A stretch of DNA of 64,000 bases from Pelagibius sp965227505 (GCF_965227505.1 NZ_OZ245757.1:2046001-2110000), one strand, 5' to 3'. Shown: positions 51,177 to 60,439, counted from the stretch's first letter. The notes: generated from the letters alone by a model not told the origin. Numbers and translations are program-made.

Positions 51177-51362
51177 GATCTCCCGGATCCTCTCGCTCGG
51201 AACTACCGACCGCCCTCTCTGCTAATGGGCGTCCCGGGTCAGTCGCGCCGGCGAAGTCACAGGTTCAAGGCCCGGCGCCGGCGGCCTATGATATCCTGTT
51301 GCAGAAAGACTTCTTAACCGGCCCAACCTCCCATAGCCCAACCTGCCATAGCCCAACCTTCC

Positions 51363-51890
51363 ATGTCACAGACCCCGTCAGACAGCACCACCCCTGGCAC
51401 CATCCCGGGAACAATCTACGTCGACGCCGATGCCTGCCCGGTGAAGCAGGAGATCTACAAGGTCGCGGAGCGGCACGGCTGGACCGTGCAGGTGGTGGCC
51501 AACGACATCATCGCCCTGCCGGTCCATCCTCTGATCAAGCGCGTGGTGGTGGACGGAGGTTTCGATGCCGCCGACGACTGGATCGCCGAACGGGCCGGTC
51601 CGGGCGACGTCGTAATCACCGCCGACGTGCCGCTGGCCAGTCGCTGCGTGACGGCCGGCGCCGCGGTCCTGGGCCACAACGGCAAGGCCTTTTCCGAGCG
51701 CTCCATCGGCATGCAGCTCGCCACCCGCAATCTGATGGCCGAACTGCGCGAGGCCGGCCAGGTGACCGGCGGCCCGCGGCCCTTCTCCCCGCGCGACCGC
51801 TCGGCCTTTCTCTCCGCCCTGCACGAAACCATCCTGCGCATCGCCCGCACTGCCCGCTCCCCCACTGGCCGCTCCCCCACTGCCCGCTAA
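51363..51890 (+). CDS. YaiI/YqxD (DUF188/UPF0178) family protein
   Basis: 175 residues. The family pattern is complete: IYVDADACPVKQEIYKVAERHG, VVVDGGFDAADDWIAE, GDVVITADVPLASRCV, and GPRPFSPRDRSAF. The PIN-like acidic residues (DADACP, DGGFDAADD, TADVPL) suggest a metal-dependent nuclease fold, but function is not established. Leader DNA has a 15-bp CATAGCCCAACCT repeat at 51327-51360. No operon partner is evident. Confidence 0.87.
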   Translation: MSQTPSDSTTPGTIPGTIYVDADACPVKQEIYKVAERHGWTVQVVANDIIALPVHPLIKRVVVDGGFDAADDWIAERAGPGDVVITADVPLASRCVTAGAAVLGHNGKAFSERSIGMQLATRNLMAELREAGQVTGGPRPFSPRDRSAFLSALHETILRIARTARSPTGRSPTAR

Positions 51891-52038
51891 GGCGCGTTCT
51901 CGGTAAGAGCGCTCTCCAGCCCGGCCGCAGTCGCAAAGCCGCCCCGCCCAAGCTTTGAAGTCAGCCCGCCAGGGCGTACCATCCTTGTCCGAGAAGACGC
52001 CTGATTGGAGCAGGGCAGCCAGCGTGGGAGACCGGGCG

Positions 52039-52449
52039 ATGTCGGCGAAGATCGAAAAAAGCGATCGCGAGTGGCGCGAGATGCTGACCCGCGAACAGTA
52101 CTATGTGACCCGCATGGCGGGGACCGAGCGGGCCTTCAGCGGGGCCTATCACGACTGCAAGATCCCGGGCCGCTACCACTGCATCTGTTGTGACGGCGTG
52201 CTCTTCGAGTCCAAGACGAAGTTCGATTCGGGTACGGGATGGCCGTCGTTTTACGCGCCGGCAGATCCCGCGGCGGTTGCAACCCGTGAAGACCGCAGCC
52301 TCTGGATGAGACGGACGGAGGTGCTTTGCGCGCGCTGCGATGCCCACCTCGGTCACGTCTTCGAGGACGGCCCGCCCCCGACGGGCCTGCGGTATTGCAT
52401 GAATTCGGCAGCGCTAAAGCTGGTTCCAGCCGCCGGCGCGGCGGGCTAG
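52039..52449 (+). CDS. msrB: Peptide-methionine (R)-S-oxide reductase
   Basis: 136 residues. Structural zinc Cys pairs CICCDGVLF and CARCDAHLGHVF, the FDSGTGWPSF segment, and catalytic Cys in RYCMNSAAL. ATG 52039 follows GGGAG; the frame to 51955 is longer but lacks such a site. It reduces R-methionine sulfoxide in the cytosol, using thioredoxin recycled by TrxB. Confidence 0.95.
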   Translation: MSAKIEKSDREWREMLTREQYYVTRMAGTERAFSGAYHDCKIPGRYHCICCDGVLFESKTKFDSGTGWPSFYAPADPAAVATREDRSLWMRRTEVLCARCDAHLGHVFEDGPPPTGLRYCMNSAALKLVPAAGAAG

Positions 52450-52673
52450 AGCGGCCCTCCCGGCCTCGAACACCGGGATTCCGCCGGGAAAGTCGCCTGC
52501 GGGCAGCAGATTTCCGCATGGCGGCCATAGAACCGATTGAAATACGCAAGAACAATCGACATTTAAGGGCAGCTCAGCCATTGTGCGGGCCGCCGCGGCC
52601 GGACCTTCCCTTCAGACTCGGCCAACCGATCACCACCCGTCCTCCTTAACCAGCCCGAGAATCAGTTCCGGAT

Positions 52674-53705
52674 ATGACAGCGATAGCATTCTTGCAGGCT
52701 GGTGGCGGATTGGTGCTGTTGTTCATCGGTGGGGAGGTGCTGCTGCGCGGCGCCGTCGGCCTGTCGCTGCGCTTCGGCCTCTCCCCCCTTCTGATCGGCC
52801 TGACGGTGGTCGCCTTCGCCACATCGATGCCGGAGCTGGTGGTGACTCTGACCGCCGGCATTCAGGGCTCCACCGACATTGGCGTCGGCAACGTCGTCGG
52901 CTCGAACATCGCCAACATCCTGCTGATCCTTGGCGTCTCCGCGCTGCTCTGCCCGATCCTCAAGGAGCCCAAGCGTCTGCTCCGCGACATTGCGGTCATG
53001 GTGGGGGCCACGGCGGTTTTCATGGCGCTCGCCTTCATGGGCACCATGAGCCTGGTGCACGGCGTCATCATGATTGCCCTGCTGGTCGCCTATCTCTGGG
53101 CCAGCTATCGCGCGGAGCTGAAGGGCGGCAACGACGCGGACACCGGGCTCGAGGCGATCGAGGAAGCCGGCGCCGCACCCCGGTCGACCTGGGTGGCTCT
53201 TGTGCTGGTCATCGGCGGCATCGTCGCCCTGGCCGCCGGCTCGGAGCTGCTGGTGCGTGGCGCCCTGCAGATCGCCCGCGCCGCAGGGGTGTCGGAGTCG
53301 GTCATCGGCCTGACCCTGGTGGCCTTCGGCACTTCGCTGCCGGAACTGGCGACCGCGATCGTCGCCGCGGCCAGGGGCCATACCGAGGTGGCGCTGGGCA
53401 ACGTGCTGGGGTCCAACATCTTCAACCTCCTGCTCATCCTCGGCTCGCTCTTCATCCTGACGCCGGTTGCGGTCTCGCCGGAGGTCCTGGGTTTCGACAT
53501 CTGGATCCTGGCGGCGGCGACCCTGATTGCCGTGCCGGTCATGCTGATCGGAAAGAAAATGGGCCGCGTGTCAGGTGGCATATTCATTGCCCTTTACGTC
53601 GCCTTCATCTGGATTCAGTTCGAGCCGCAGAAGCCGGCGGTGGCCGAACCGCTGAGCAACGAAAGCGGACTGCGCCAGGCCGTATCCGTCGTGGCGCCGG
53701 GGTGA
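52674..53705 (+). CDS. Calcium/sodium exchanger of CaCA family (YrbG-like)
   Basis: 343 residues, ten-helix inverted-repeat architecture. The two alpha-repeats are FATSMPELVVTLTAG ... VGSNIANILLILG and FGTSLPELATAIVAA ... LGSNIFNLLLILG, which carry the ion-coordinating Glu residues. It exchanges Ca2+ (or K+) for Na+ or H+ in the inner membrane. No ribosome site is strong at ATG 52674. Confidence 0.93.
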   Translation: MTAIAFLQAGGGLVLLFIGGEVLLRGAVGLSLRFGLSPLLIGLTVVAFATSMPELVVTLTAGIQGSTDIGVGNVVGSNIANILLILGVSALLCPILKEPKRLLRDIAVMVGATAVFMALAFMGTMSLVHGVIMIALLVAYLWASYRAELKGGNDADTGLEAIEEAGAAPRSTWVALVLVIGGIVALAAGSELLVRGALQIARAAGVSESVIGLTLVAFGTSLPELATAIVAAARGHTEVALGNVLGSNIFNLLLILGSLFILTPVAVSPEVLGFDIWILAAATLIAVPVMLIGKKMGRVSGGIFIALYVAFIWIQFEPQKPAVAEPLSNESGLRQAVSVVAPG

Positions 53706-53759
53706 TGCAGGGGTAACGCCGGGCTGGCCCGCAAAACGGCAAAGGCCGATACTGATGTC

Positions 53760-54185
53760 ATGAGCAGCATGTCCAAAGCTCCGGCGGAGCCGCAATCCGC
53801 AAGCGCCCAGCCCGCGAGCACCCAGCCTGAGATTGTCGCCCAGCGCGTTGTGATCCGCGATCTGACCGTGTCCTGCAGCATCGGGGTCAGCGACGAGGAG
53901 CGTACCCGCCGCCAGCGTTTGCGCGTGAACCTGGAACTGCTTGTCGAACCGCTGCCGCCCAAGCACGACAACATCAACGAGGTGCTCGATTACGGTGTGC
54001 TGGCCGAGGCCATTCGCCGGCGCTGCGTGGCGGGCGGCGTGCGGCTGCTGGAAACCCTGGCCGAGGACCTCGCCGCCATCTGTTTCGGCTTTCCGCAGGT
54101 GTTGGAAGCCCGGATCAGAATCGAGAAGCTGGATCGCTACGCCGATATCGGCGGCATCGGCATCGAGATCGAACGCCGCCGTTAA
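53760..54185 (+). CDS. Dihydroneopterin aldolase-like protein (FolB)
   Basis: 141 residues. The FolB tunnelling fold is shown by IRDLTVSCSIGVSDEERTRRQRLRVNLELL, then DYGVLAEAIRRRC, LLETLAEDLAAICFGF (with Glu catalytic) and ARIRIEKLDRYADIGGIGIEIER. A 25-residue Ser/Ala/Gln-rich tail precedes it. No fol operon genes are adjacent, so a role outside folate synthesis cannot be ruled out. Confidence 0.87.
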   Translation: MSSMSKAPAEPQSASAQPASTQPEIVAQRVVIRDLTVSCSIGVSDEERTRRQRLRVNLELLVEPLPPKHDNINEVLDYGVLAEAIRRRCVAGGVRLLETLAEDLAAICFGFPQVLEARIRIEKLDRYADIGGIGIEIERRR

Positions 54186-54572
54186 GACCTTTCGACCAAG
54201 GGGCCCGGCCGCTAAACCCTTGCACTAGAAGCCAATCCCGGCTCCCGTGAGGTGTCAGTTTTACACAGGTTCCGTGGAGGTTGGATTACCCCCTTCGTGT
54301 AGGATGACTTTTTTGGGGCAGAGCCGTTTACTTTATTCTTGACTTGTTTTTTTACATTATAAATCAATGGATTGATATCATTTGCCTAAAATTTAAGCAT
54401 ATTAATAAAAGTGTAGAAATCCCTAAGCCTCGACTTCTGGCCACCTTAGATAATCACAGTTTTATCCACAGCTTCCGTGGATAGAATCCCCAGGGCCTCG
54501 GGAGCATTGACCAGAGGCCCGGGTGTTGGTTTTCTCCTTGCCGACGACCTCAGCCTAACCAATTGATTCGCA
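54186..54572. other. AT-rich intergenic island with a perfect DnaA box and direct repeats
   Basis: About 390 bases without a gene, roughly 70 percent A+T in 54321-54425 against a GC-rich surrounding. TTATCCACA at 54462-54470 is a perfect DnaA box, within inverted repeat TATCCAC-n7-GTGGATA. A related block at 54250-54275 (CAGTTTTACACAGG, then TTCCGTGGA) forms an imperfect direct repeat with 54458-54481, ~205 bases apart. Also ATCAAT-GG-ATTGAT (54363-54376). TTGACT at 54339 precedes TATAAA at 54358, but with only 13 bases between. Confidence 0.6.
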
Positions 54573-56591
54573 ATGGCCAGACCCCCGAAGCGCCGCCTGA
54601 GCGACCCCTCCATCGGTGGCAAGCGCTCCGCCATGGGCATGGAGGAGGACCCCGCAGAGCCCTATCTGCCGCAGCCTGCGGCAGAGGGTGAGGCGGCCAC
54701 ACCAGGCTTTGCCGAAACGCCGGAAGACGACATCCTTGGCCAGGGTCTGGCGCGCGGCGTCGCCGTGATCGCCGAAACGGTGAAGACCCTGACCGCCAGT
54801 TCCGGCGTCTACCGCATGATGAACCGGCGCGGCGATGCGCTCTATGTCGGCAAGGCCCGCAACCTGAAACGCCGCGTCACGGCTTACACGCAGATTGGCA
54901 AGCTGCCCCGGCGCCTGCAGCGCATGGTCGCCGAGACCGTGGCCATGGAGGTGGTGGAGACCCACACCGAAGTCGAAGCGCTGCTGCTGGAAAGCAACCT
55001 CATCAAGCGCTTCATGCCGCGCTACAACGTGCTGCTGCGCGACGACAAGTCGTTCCCCTATATCCTGCTGACCGACGATCACGCGGTACCGCAGATCACC
55101 AAGCACCGCGGCGCCCAGAACCGCGAGGGCGACTACTTCGGTCCTTTCGCGTCGGCCGGTGCGGTGAACCGCACGATCACGGCTTTGGAGCGCGCCTTTC
55201 TTCTGCGCTCCTGTTCCGATGCGGTCTACGCGGCACGCACAAGGCCCTGCCTGATGTATCAGATCAAGCGCTGCTCGGCCCCCTGCGTCGAGCGCATCTC
55301 GGCGGCCGACTACCAGGACCTGGTGCGTCAGGCGCGCGAGTTCCTGACCGGCCGATCGCAGGAGGTGCAGCAGCAGCTTGCCGCCGCCATGGAGTCGGCG
55401 GCGGAGAACCTGGACTTCGAATCCGCCGCCACCTACCGCGACCGCATCCGCGCCCTCGCCCACATTCAGTCGCACCAGGACATCAATATCGAAGGCGTCG
55501 ACAATGCCGACGTCATCGCCGCCCACGAGGAGGGCGGGCAGATCTGCCTGCAGGTCTTCTTCTTCCGCGCCGGGCGCAACTACGGCAACCGCGCCTATTT
55601 CCCCAGCCACGACAAGAGCCTGGGCATCGGCGAGGTGCTGGGGGCCTTCCTCGCCCAGTTCTACGAGAACAAGCCGGTACCCAAGACCATCCTGGTCAGC
55701 CACCGCCTGGACGAAGAAGACCTGCTCACCGAAGCGCTGTCGATGAAGGCGGACCGCAAGATCGAGATCCTGCGCCCGCAGCGGGGCGCCAAGCGCAAGC
55801 TGATCGACAACGCCCTGCACAACGCCCGCGAGGCCCTGGCCCGCCGCCTGGCGGAGAGCAGCAGCCAGCGCCGTCTGCTGGAGAAGCTGGCCGAGGTCTT
55901 CGCCCTGGACGGCACGCCCGAGCGTATCGAAATCTACGACAACAGCCATATCCAGGGCAGCGAGCCCTACGGCGGCATGGTGGTGGCCGGACCGGAGGGT
56001 TTCGTCAAGAACGCCTACCGCAAGTTCCGCATCAAGGACCCGGGGACCGCCGCCGGCGACGACTACGCCATGATGCGCGAGGTCCTGACCCGTCGCTTCA
56101 AGCGCGCCCTGAAGGAAGACCCGGAACGCAGCGGCGGGACCTGGCCCGACCTCGTGCTGCTGGACGGCGGCCAGGGGCAGCTCAACAGCGGCCGGGAGGT
56201 GCTGGCCGATCTCGGCCTCGGCGACCTGCCGATCGCTGCGGTGGCCAAGGGACCGGACCGCGACGCCGGGCGCGAGCGCATCTTCGTTCCCGGCAAGGCC
56301 TCCTTCATGCTGCAGCCGCGCGACCCCCTGCTCTACTTCATCCAGCGTCTGCGCGACGAGGCGCACCGCTTCGCCATCGGCAGCCACCGGGCCGGACGCT
56401 CGAAGGCGCGGCTGCGCTCGGTGCTTGACGAGGTGCCGGGCATCGGCGCCAAGCGCAAAAAGGCCCTGTTGCTGCATTTCGGCGCGGCCAAGGCCGTGGC
56501 CCGCGCCGGCCTGACCGATCTGGAAGCGGTGGAAGGCATCAGCAAGACCGTGGCGCGCAAGATCTACGACCATTTCCACCGGGAGGGCTGA
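54573..56591 (+). CDS. uvrC: Excinuclease ABC subunit C
   Basis: 672 residues. GIY-YIG 3'-incision domain (SSGVYRMMNRRGDALYVGKARNLKRR), Cys-rich segment RPCLMYQIKRCSAPC, UVR motif (LDFESAATYRDRIRAL), RNase H-like 5'-incision domain (IEIYDNSHIQG, LDGGQGQL) and C-terminal helix-hairpin-helix (VPGIGAKRKKALLLHFG). The N-terminal ~70 residues before GIY-YIG are an extension with acidic and Pro-rich low complexity. It makes both nicks beside a UvrB-bound lesion. Start ATG 54573 is the longest; a later ATG at 54633-54635 is possible. Confidence 0.97.
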   Translation: MARPPKRRLSDPSIGGKRSAMGMEEDPAEPYLPQPAAEGEAATPGFAETPEDDILGQGLARGVAVIAETVKTLTASSGVYRMMNRRGDALYVGKARNLKRRVTAYTQIGKLPRRLQRMVAETVAMEVVETHTEVEALLLESNLIKRFMPRYNVLLRDDKSFPYILLTDDHAVPQITKHRGAQNREGDYFGPFASAGAVNRTITALERAFLLRSCSDAVYAARTRPCLMYQIKRCSAPCVERISAADYQDLVRQAREFLTGRSQEVQQQLAAAMESAAENLDFESAATYRDRIRALAHIQSHQDINIEGVDNADVIAAHEEGGQICLQVFFFRAGRNYGNRAYFPSHDKSLGIGEVLGAFLAQFYENKPVPKTILVSHRLDEEDLLTEALSMKADRKIEILRPQRGAKRKLIDNALHNAREALARRLAESSSQRRLLEKLAEVFALDGTPERIEIYDNSHIQGSEPYGGMVVAGPEGFVKNAYRKFRIKDPGTAAGDDYAMMREVLTRRFKRALKEDPERSGGTWPDLVLLDGGQGQLNSGREVLADLGLGDLPIAAVAKGPDRDAGRERIFVPGKASFMLQPRDPLLYFIQRLRDEAHRFAIGSHRAGRSKARLRSVLDEVPGIGAKRKKALLLHFGAAKAVARAGLTDLEAVEGISKTVARKIYDHFHREG

Positions 56592-56725
56592 TGGCGCAGG
56601 GCCTTGCGTGAACATTTCACGCAGTGGGTGGCCCGGCGCCGCTGTGCTACAAAGAGGGGTCGTTGCAGCAGTTCCGGAGCGCTGTTCCCGGCGCCGTACG
56701 AGATTAGGAAGGAAGACCGGCGGTC

Positions 56726-57298
56726 ATGCTGACCAGCCTGCCCAATCTGTTGACGCTTTCGCGGATCGCAGCCATCCCGCTGCTGCTGATCCTGATATAT
56801 TTCGACACGCCGCTGCTGCGCTGGCTGGCGCTGGCCGGCTATATCCTCGCCTGCATCACCGACTACTTCGACGGCTATCTGGCCCGCCACAGGAACGAGG
56901 TTTCGCCGCTGGGCCGCTTCCTCGACCCCATCGCCGACAAGCTGCTGGTGGCCTCGCTCATCGTCATGCTGGTGGCGACGCAACAGATCGCCGGTCTGCT
57001 CGTCATACCGGCGATCATCATCCTGGCGCGCGAGATCCTGGTCTCCGGCCTGCGCGAGTATCTGGCGGAGATCAAGGTTTCGGTTCCGGTCACCGCGTTG
57101 GCCAAGTGGAAGACGACCATCCAGATGATTGCCCTCGGCTTCCTCATCGTCGGCGACGCCGGCCCGGCGGTGATCCCCGTGCAGTTCATCGGCGAAGCGG
57201 GGCTCTGGATTGCCGGTGTGCTGACCGCGATCACCGGCTACGACTATCTTGCACGCGGTCTGAAACACATGGTCGGCGAGGAAAGCAAGAGCCGATGA
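56726..57298 (+). CDS. pgsA: CDP-diacylglycerol-glycerol-3-phosphate 3-phosphatidyltransferase
   Basis: 190 residues. The CDP-alcohol phosphotransferase motif D-G-x2-A-R-x8-G-x3-D-x3-D is complete (DGYLARHRNEVSPLGRFLDP followed by IADK). Four to five transmembrane helices. It makes phosphatidylglycerol phosphate in the inner membrane. uvrC-pgsA followed by molybdopterin genes is a typical alphaproteobacterial order. Confidence 0.95.
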   Translation: MLTSLPNLLTLSRIAAIPLLLILIYFDTPLLRWLALAGYILACITDYFDGYLARHRNEVSPLGRFLDPIADKLLVASLIVMLVATQQIAGLLVIPAIIILAREILVSGLREYLAEIKVSVPVTALAKWKTTIQMIALGFLIVGDAGPAVIPVQFIGEAGLWIAGVLTAITGYDYLARGLKHMVGEESKSR

Positions 57299-57311
57299 AA
57301 GGCACGGATCT

Positions 57312-57827
57312 ATGAAAGTCATCGGTTTCGCCGGCTGGAGCGGCAGCGGCAAGACCACGGTGGTCACCCAGCTGATCCCGGTGCTGGTGGGCCGCGGCCT
57401 CAGGGTCTCGACCATGAAGCACGCCCACCATGCTTTCGATGTCGACAAGCCCGGCAAGGACTCCTACCAACACCGCGCCGCCGGGGCGACCGAGGTGATG
57501 ATCGGCTCCGGCAAGCGCTGGGCCCTGATGCACGAGCTGCGTGAGGAGGCGGAGCCGGACAGCACGGCCCTGATGACACACATGAGCCCGGTCGACCTCT
57601 TGATCATCGAGGGCTGGAAAAAGGAAGGCCACGAGAAGATCGAGATCCACCGCCCCGCCCACGGCAAGCCGCTGATCCAGCCCGACGACCCCAAGGTGGT
57701 CGCCGTCGCCGCCGACGCGGAGCTGCCCGGCCTGCCGGTGCCCCGCCTCGACCTCAACGACATCGAGGCCATCGCCGACTTCATCATCGACCACTGCGGC
57801 CTCGCCGAACAGACGGCGGCCCAGTAA
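57312..57827 (+). CDS. mobB: Molybdopterin-guanine dinucleotide biosynthesis protein B
   Basis: 171 residues. P-loop GWSGSGKTTVVTQL, then STMKHAHHAFDVDKPGKDSYQHRAAGA, and VDLLIIEGWKKEGHEKIE. It is a GTP-binding accessory in attaching GMP to molybdopterin. It starts 13 bases after pgsA and 5 before moeA, in one operon. Confidence 0.94.
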   Translation: MKVIGFAGWSGSGKTTVVTQLIPVLVGRGLRVSTMKHAHHAFDVDKPGKDSYQHRAAGATEVMIGSGKRWALMHELREEAEPDSTALMTHMSPVDLLIIEGWKKEGHEKIEIHRPAHGKPLIQPDDPKVVAVAADAELPGLPVPRLDLNDIEAIADFIIDHCGLAEQTAAQ

Positions 57828-57832
57828 CACCC

Positions 57833-59101
57833 ATGGCCCAGCTCACCGACGACTGCTTTGCCCAGGGCGGCCCGCTGATGCGGGTGGAAGAGGCACGCCG
57901 GCTGCTGACCGAGCGTATTACCGCCGTCACCGACAGCGAGCGCGTGCCCCTGACCGAAGCGCTGGGGCGCATCCTGGCGGAGGACGTGGTCTCGCCGGTG
58001 AACATTCCGCCGGCCCCAAACTCCGCCGTCGACGGCTATGCGGTCTACCACGCCGACCTGGACCCGGAGCAGGAGACCCGCCTGCCGGTCGCCGGGCGCA
58101 TCACCGCCGGTCAGCAGGACCTGCCCGCAGCCCGGCGTGGCACGGCCGTGCGCATCTTCACCGGCGCGCGCATGCCGGCCGGCGAGGATGGCGGCCCCGA
58201 GACCGTGATGATGCAGGAGGACTGCACGCTGGAGGGCGAGACCGTCGTGATCCGCCCGGGCATCAAGCGCGGCGCCAACGCCCGTGAGGCCGGCGAGGAC
58301 GTGTCCGAAGGCGCGACCGTGCTCCACGCCGGCCAGCGCCTGCGCCCCCAGGACGTCGGCCAGGCCGCCGCCGTCGGGCGGCAGGACCTGCTGGTCTCCA
58401 CCCGCCTGAAGGTGGCGCTGTTTTCCACCGGCGACGAGTTGCGGGAGCCGGGCGACGCCCTCGGCCCCGGCGCGATCTACGATTCCAACCGCTATACCAT
58501 CCACGCGCTGCTCACCGGGCTCGGATGTGCGGTCGACGACCTCGGCATCCTGCCCGACCGGCTCGATACCGTGCGCGATGCCCTGGACGGCGCAGGGGGA
58601 AGGCACGACCTCATCGTCACCTCCGGCGGCGTCTCGGTCGGCGAGGAGGACCACGTGAAATCAGCCGTCGAGGCGCTGGGCCAACTGCATCTCTGGCGCC
58701 TCGCCGTGAAGCCGGGCCGGCCCATCGCCCTCGGCCAGGTGGGCCGCGTGCCCTTCGTCGGCCTGCCGGGCAACCCCGTCGCCGTGGTGGTGACCTTCCT
58801 GACCGTCGTGCGCCCCCTCATCCTCCGCCTGATGGGCGGCCAGGACGCGCCGCCGCATACCTTCCGGGTGCGCGCCGGCTTCGACCACAAGAAAAAGAAG
58901 GACCGGCGGGAGTGGGTGCGCGCGCGGCTCGTCGGCGACCCCTCCGGTGCGCTCACCGCCGAGAAGTTCCCGCGCGACGGCGCCGGCATCCTCTCCTCCC
59001 TGGTCGCCGCCGACGGCCTGGTGGAGCTGCCCGAGGACTTGACCCGCCTGGAGGCGGGCGCGATGGTGGAGTTCCTGCCCTTCAGCGAAGTGGCGCAATA
59101 A
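57833..59101 (+). CDS. moeA: Molybdopterin molybdotransferase
   Basis: 422 residues, full length. PPAPNSAVDGYAVYHAD, GARMPAGEDGGPETVMMQED, FSTGDELREPGDALGPG, DLIVTSGGVSVGEEDHVK and GLPGNPVAVVVTFL mark all four domains. It inserts molybdate into adenylated molybdopterin. REP-like palindromes separate it from moaD. Confidence 0.97.
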   Translation: MAQLTDDCFAQGGPLMRVEEARRLLTERITAVTDSERVPLTEALGRILAEDVVSPVNIPPAPNSAVDGYAVYHADLDPEQETRLPVAGRITAGQQDLPAARRGTAVRIFTGARMPAGEDGGPETVMMQEDCTLEGETVVIRPGIKRGANAREAGEDVSEGATVLHAGQRLRPQDVGQAAAVGRQDLLVSTRLKVALFSTGDELREPGDALGPGAIYDSNRYTIHALLTGLGCAVDDLGILPDRLDTVRDALDGAGGRHDLIVTSGGVSVGEEDHVKSAVEALGQLHLWRLAVKPGRPIALGQVGRVPFVGLPGNPVAVVVTFLTVVRPLILRLMGGQDAPPHTFRVRAGFDHKKKKDRREWVRARLVGDPSGALTAEKFPRDGAGILSSLVAADGLVELPEDLTRLEAGAMVEFLPFSEVAQ

Positions 59102-59140
59102 CCTATATACTAAGTGACCCATGTCTCTATCGAGGCCTCT

Positions 59141-59244
59141 CATCCTTCGAGACGCTTGCGGGCGCAAGCTCCTCAGGATGAGGCGGGAGCCTGGACAGAG
59201 AGCCTCACCCTGAGGAGGTGCGGAACGCACCGTCTCGAAGGGTG
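59141..59244. repeat. Pair of inverted REP-like palindromes between moeA and moaD
   Basis: First at 59141-59183 (CATCCTTCGAGACG, inner stem GCTTGCG/CGCAAGC, CTCCTCAGGATGAGG), second at 59203-59244 in opposite orientation (inner stem GGTGCG/CGCACC). They occupy most of the 165-base gap within an otherwise compact cluster. They could fold in the transcript and affect mRNA decay or readthrough. Confidence 0.9.
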
Positions 59245-59266
59245 CGGCAAAAGGAAGAGGACGACC

Positions 59267-59518
59267 GTGAAGCTGCTGTATTTCGCCTGGGTGAAGACCA
59301 AGACGGGCCTCTCCGAAGAGGAGGTGACGCCGCCGGAGGGCGTCGCCACCGTGGCCGAGCTGCTGACCTGGCTGGAAGGCCGCGGGCCGGAATTCGCCGA
59401 CGCGCTGTCCGACCGCGAGGCCATCCGCGTGGCGGTGAACCAGTCCTTCGCCAAGCCCGGCGACCCGGTCGGCCCCAATGACGAGGTCGCGCTCTTCCCG
59501 CCGGTGACGGGAGGTTAG
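59267..59518 (+). CDS. moaD: Molybdopterin synthase small subunit (sulfur carrier)
   Basis: 83 residues from GTG 59267, with AAGGAAGAGG upstream. Ubiquitin-like fold ending in the required Gly-Gly (PPVTGG), which is thiocarboxylated to supply sulfur. The longer frame from 59114 would cross the REP palindromes and is rejected. moaE begins after 2 bases. Confidence 0.93.
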   Translation: MKLLYFAWVKTKTGLSEEEVTPPEGVATVAELLTWLEGRGPEFADALSDREAIRVAVNQSFAKPGDPVGPNDEVALFPPVTGG

Positions 59519-59520
59519 AG

Positions 59521-59991
59521 GTGATAAAGGTTCAGGAGCAGGACTTCGACGTCGGCTCAGAGCTGGCCAAGCTGACCGACGGCAACACCGCCATCGGCGG
59601 GCTCGCCGTCTTCGTCGGCCTGGTGCGGGATATGGCCGGCGGCAGCGGCGTCAGCGCCATGACCCTGGAGCATTACCCGGCCATGACCGAGAAGATGCTG
59701 GCCGAGATCGAGGCCGAAGCGCAGGCGCGCTGGCCGCTGGAGGCGAGCCTCATCATCCACCGCTACGGGCGCCTGGAGCCCGGCGATCAGATCGTCCTGG
59801 TGGCCGCCGCTTCGGCCCACCGCGAGGCCGCCTTCGAGGCCTGCCAGTTCCTCATGGACTGGCTGAAGACCAAGGCCCCCTTCTGGAAGCTGGAGGAAAC
59901 CGACCAGGGTGCTCTCTGGGTCGACGCCCGCTCCAGCGACGATGCCGCCGCTGCACGCTGGGTGAAGCGGGATCCGGATGCGGCGGAGTGA
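59521..59991 (+). CDS. moaE: Molybdopterin synthase catalytic subunit
   Basis: 156 residues from GTG 59521. AVFVGLVRDMAGG, LEHYPAMTEKML, HRYGRLEPGDQIVLVAAASAHREAAFEACQFLMD and the catalytic Lys segment KTKAPFWKLE. With MoaD it converts precursor Z to molybdopterin. The next frame overlaps its end by 14 bases. Confidence 0.95.
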   Translation: MIKVQEQDFDVGSELAKLTDGNTAIGGLAVFVGLVRDMAGGSGVSAMTLEHYPAMTEKMLAEIEAEAQARWPLEASLIIHRYGRLEPGDQIVLVAAASAHREAAFEACQFLMDWLKTKAPFWKLEETDQGALWVDARSSDDAAAARWVKRDPDAAE

Positions 59992-60391
59992 AGCGTCCAA
60001 GAAGCTGGACACATCACTTCTTCAGGGCCGCAGGTTTAAGCTATGGCACTACCTCGCAAGCCACAGCCACCTGCTGATCCGCAGCAGCATCGATGTTCGG
60101 GAAACCACCAACATCGATCTCTGGTTCGTCAACGTCAGGTACGTCGAGCTGGGAGTCTATCTCGGCGAAGTCAGTCTTGATGAGCCGACCGAGGAAGAGC
60201 GCGCCCGGCTACGGGTGCACGATGAGTTTCTCGACCAAAAACAGATAACCGTCATCGTGTCGGACGTGGGCCGCAGCCTCGTCGTCTCCAGCCTCGTTCA
60301 CATCGAAGAAAACACGCTGGACCTTTTCGAGACACCCTATGGGAGCGCTGGTGGGCTCTCAGGCGGCATCGGGAACTTGCCCAGGGTGTAA
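59978..60391 (+). CDS. Hypothetical protein, 137 residues
   Basis: No recognised domain. It starts inside the moaE end (ATG 59978). The middle part, RSSIDVRETTNIDLWFVNVRYVELGVYLGEVSLDEP, is charged and looks folded; the C-terminus is Gly-rich. Coding status rests on length and overlap. REP palindromes follow 49 bases later. Confidence 0.5.
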   Translation: MRRSEASKKLDTSLLQGRRFKLWHYLASHSHLLIRSSIDVRETTNIDLWFVNVRYVELGVYLGEVSLDEPTEEERARLRVHDEFLDQKQITVIVSDVGRSLVVSSLVHIEENTLDLFETPYGSAGGLSGGIGNLPRV

Positions 60392-60439
60392 CCTTCCTGC
60401 TTGGCTTCCGCGCCGGACGGCCTGCCTCCGTTCGCTTCA

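Noticed and set aside
59114..59266. Longer moaD start at 59114
   Set aside because: It would translate through the REP palindromes; GTG 59267 has a strong ribosome site and the normal MoaD length.
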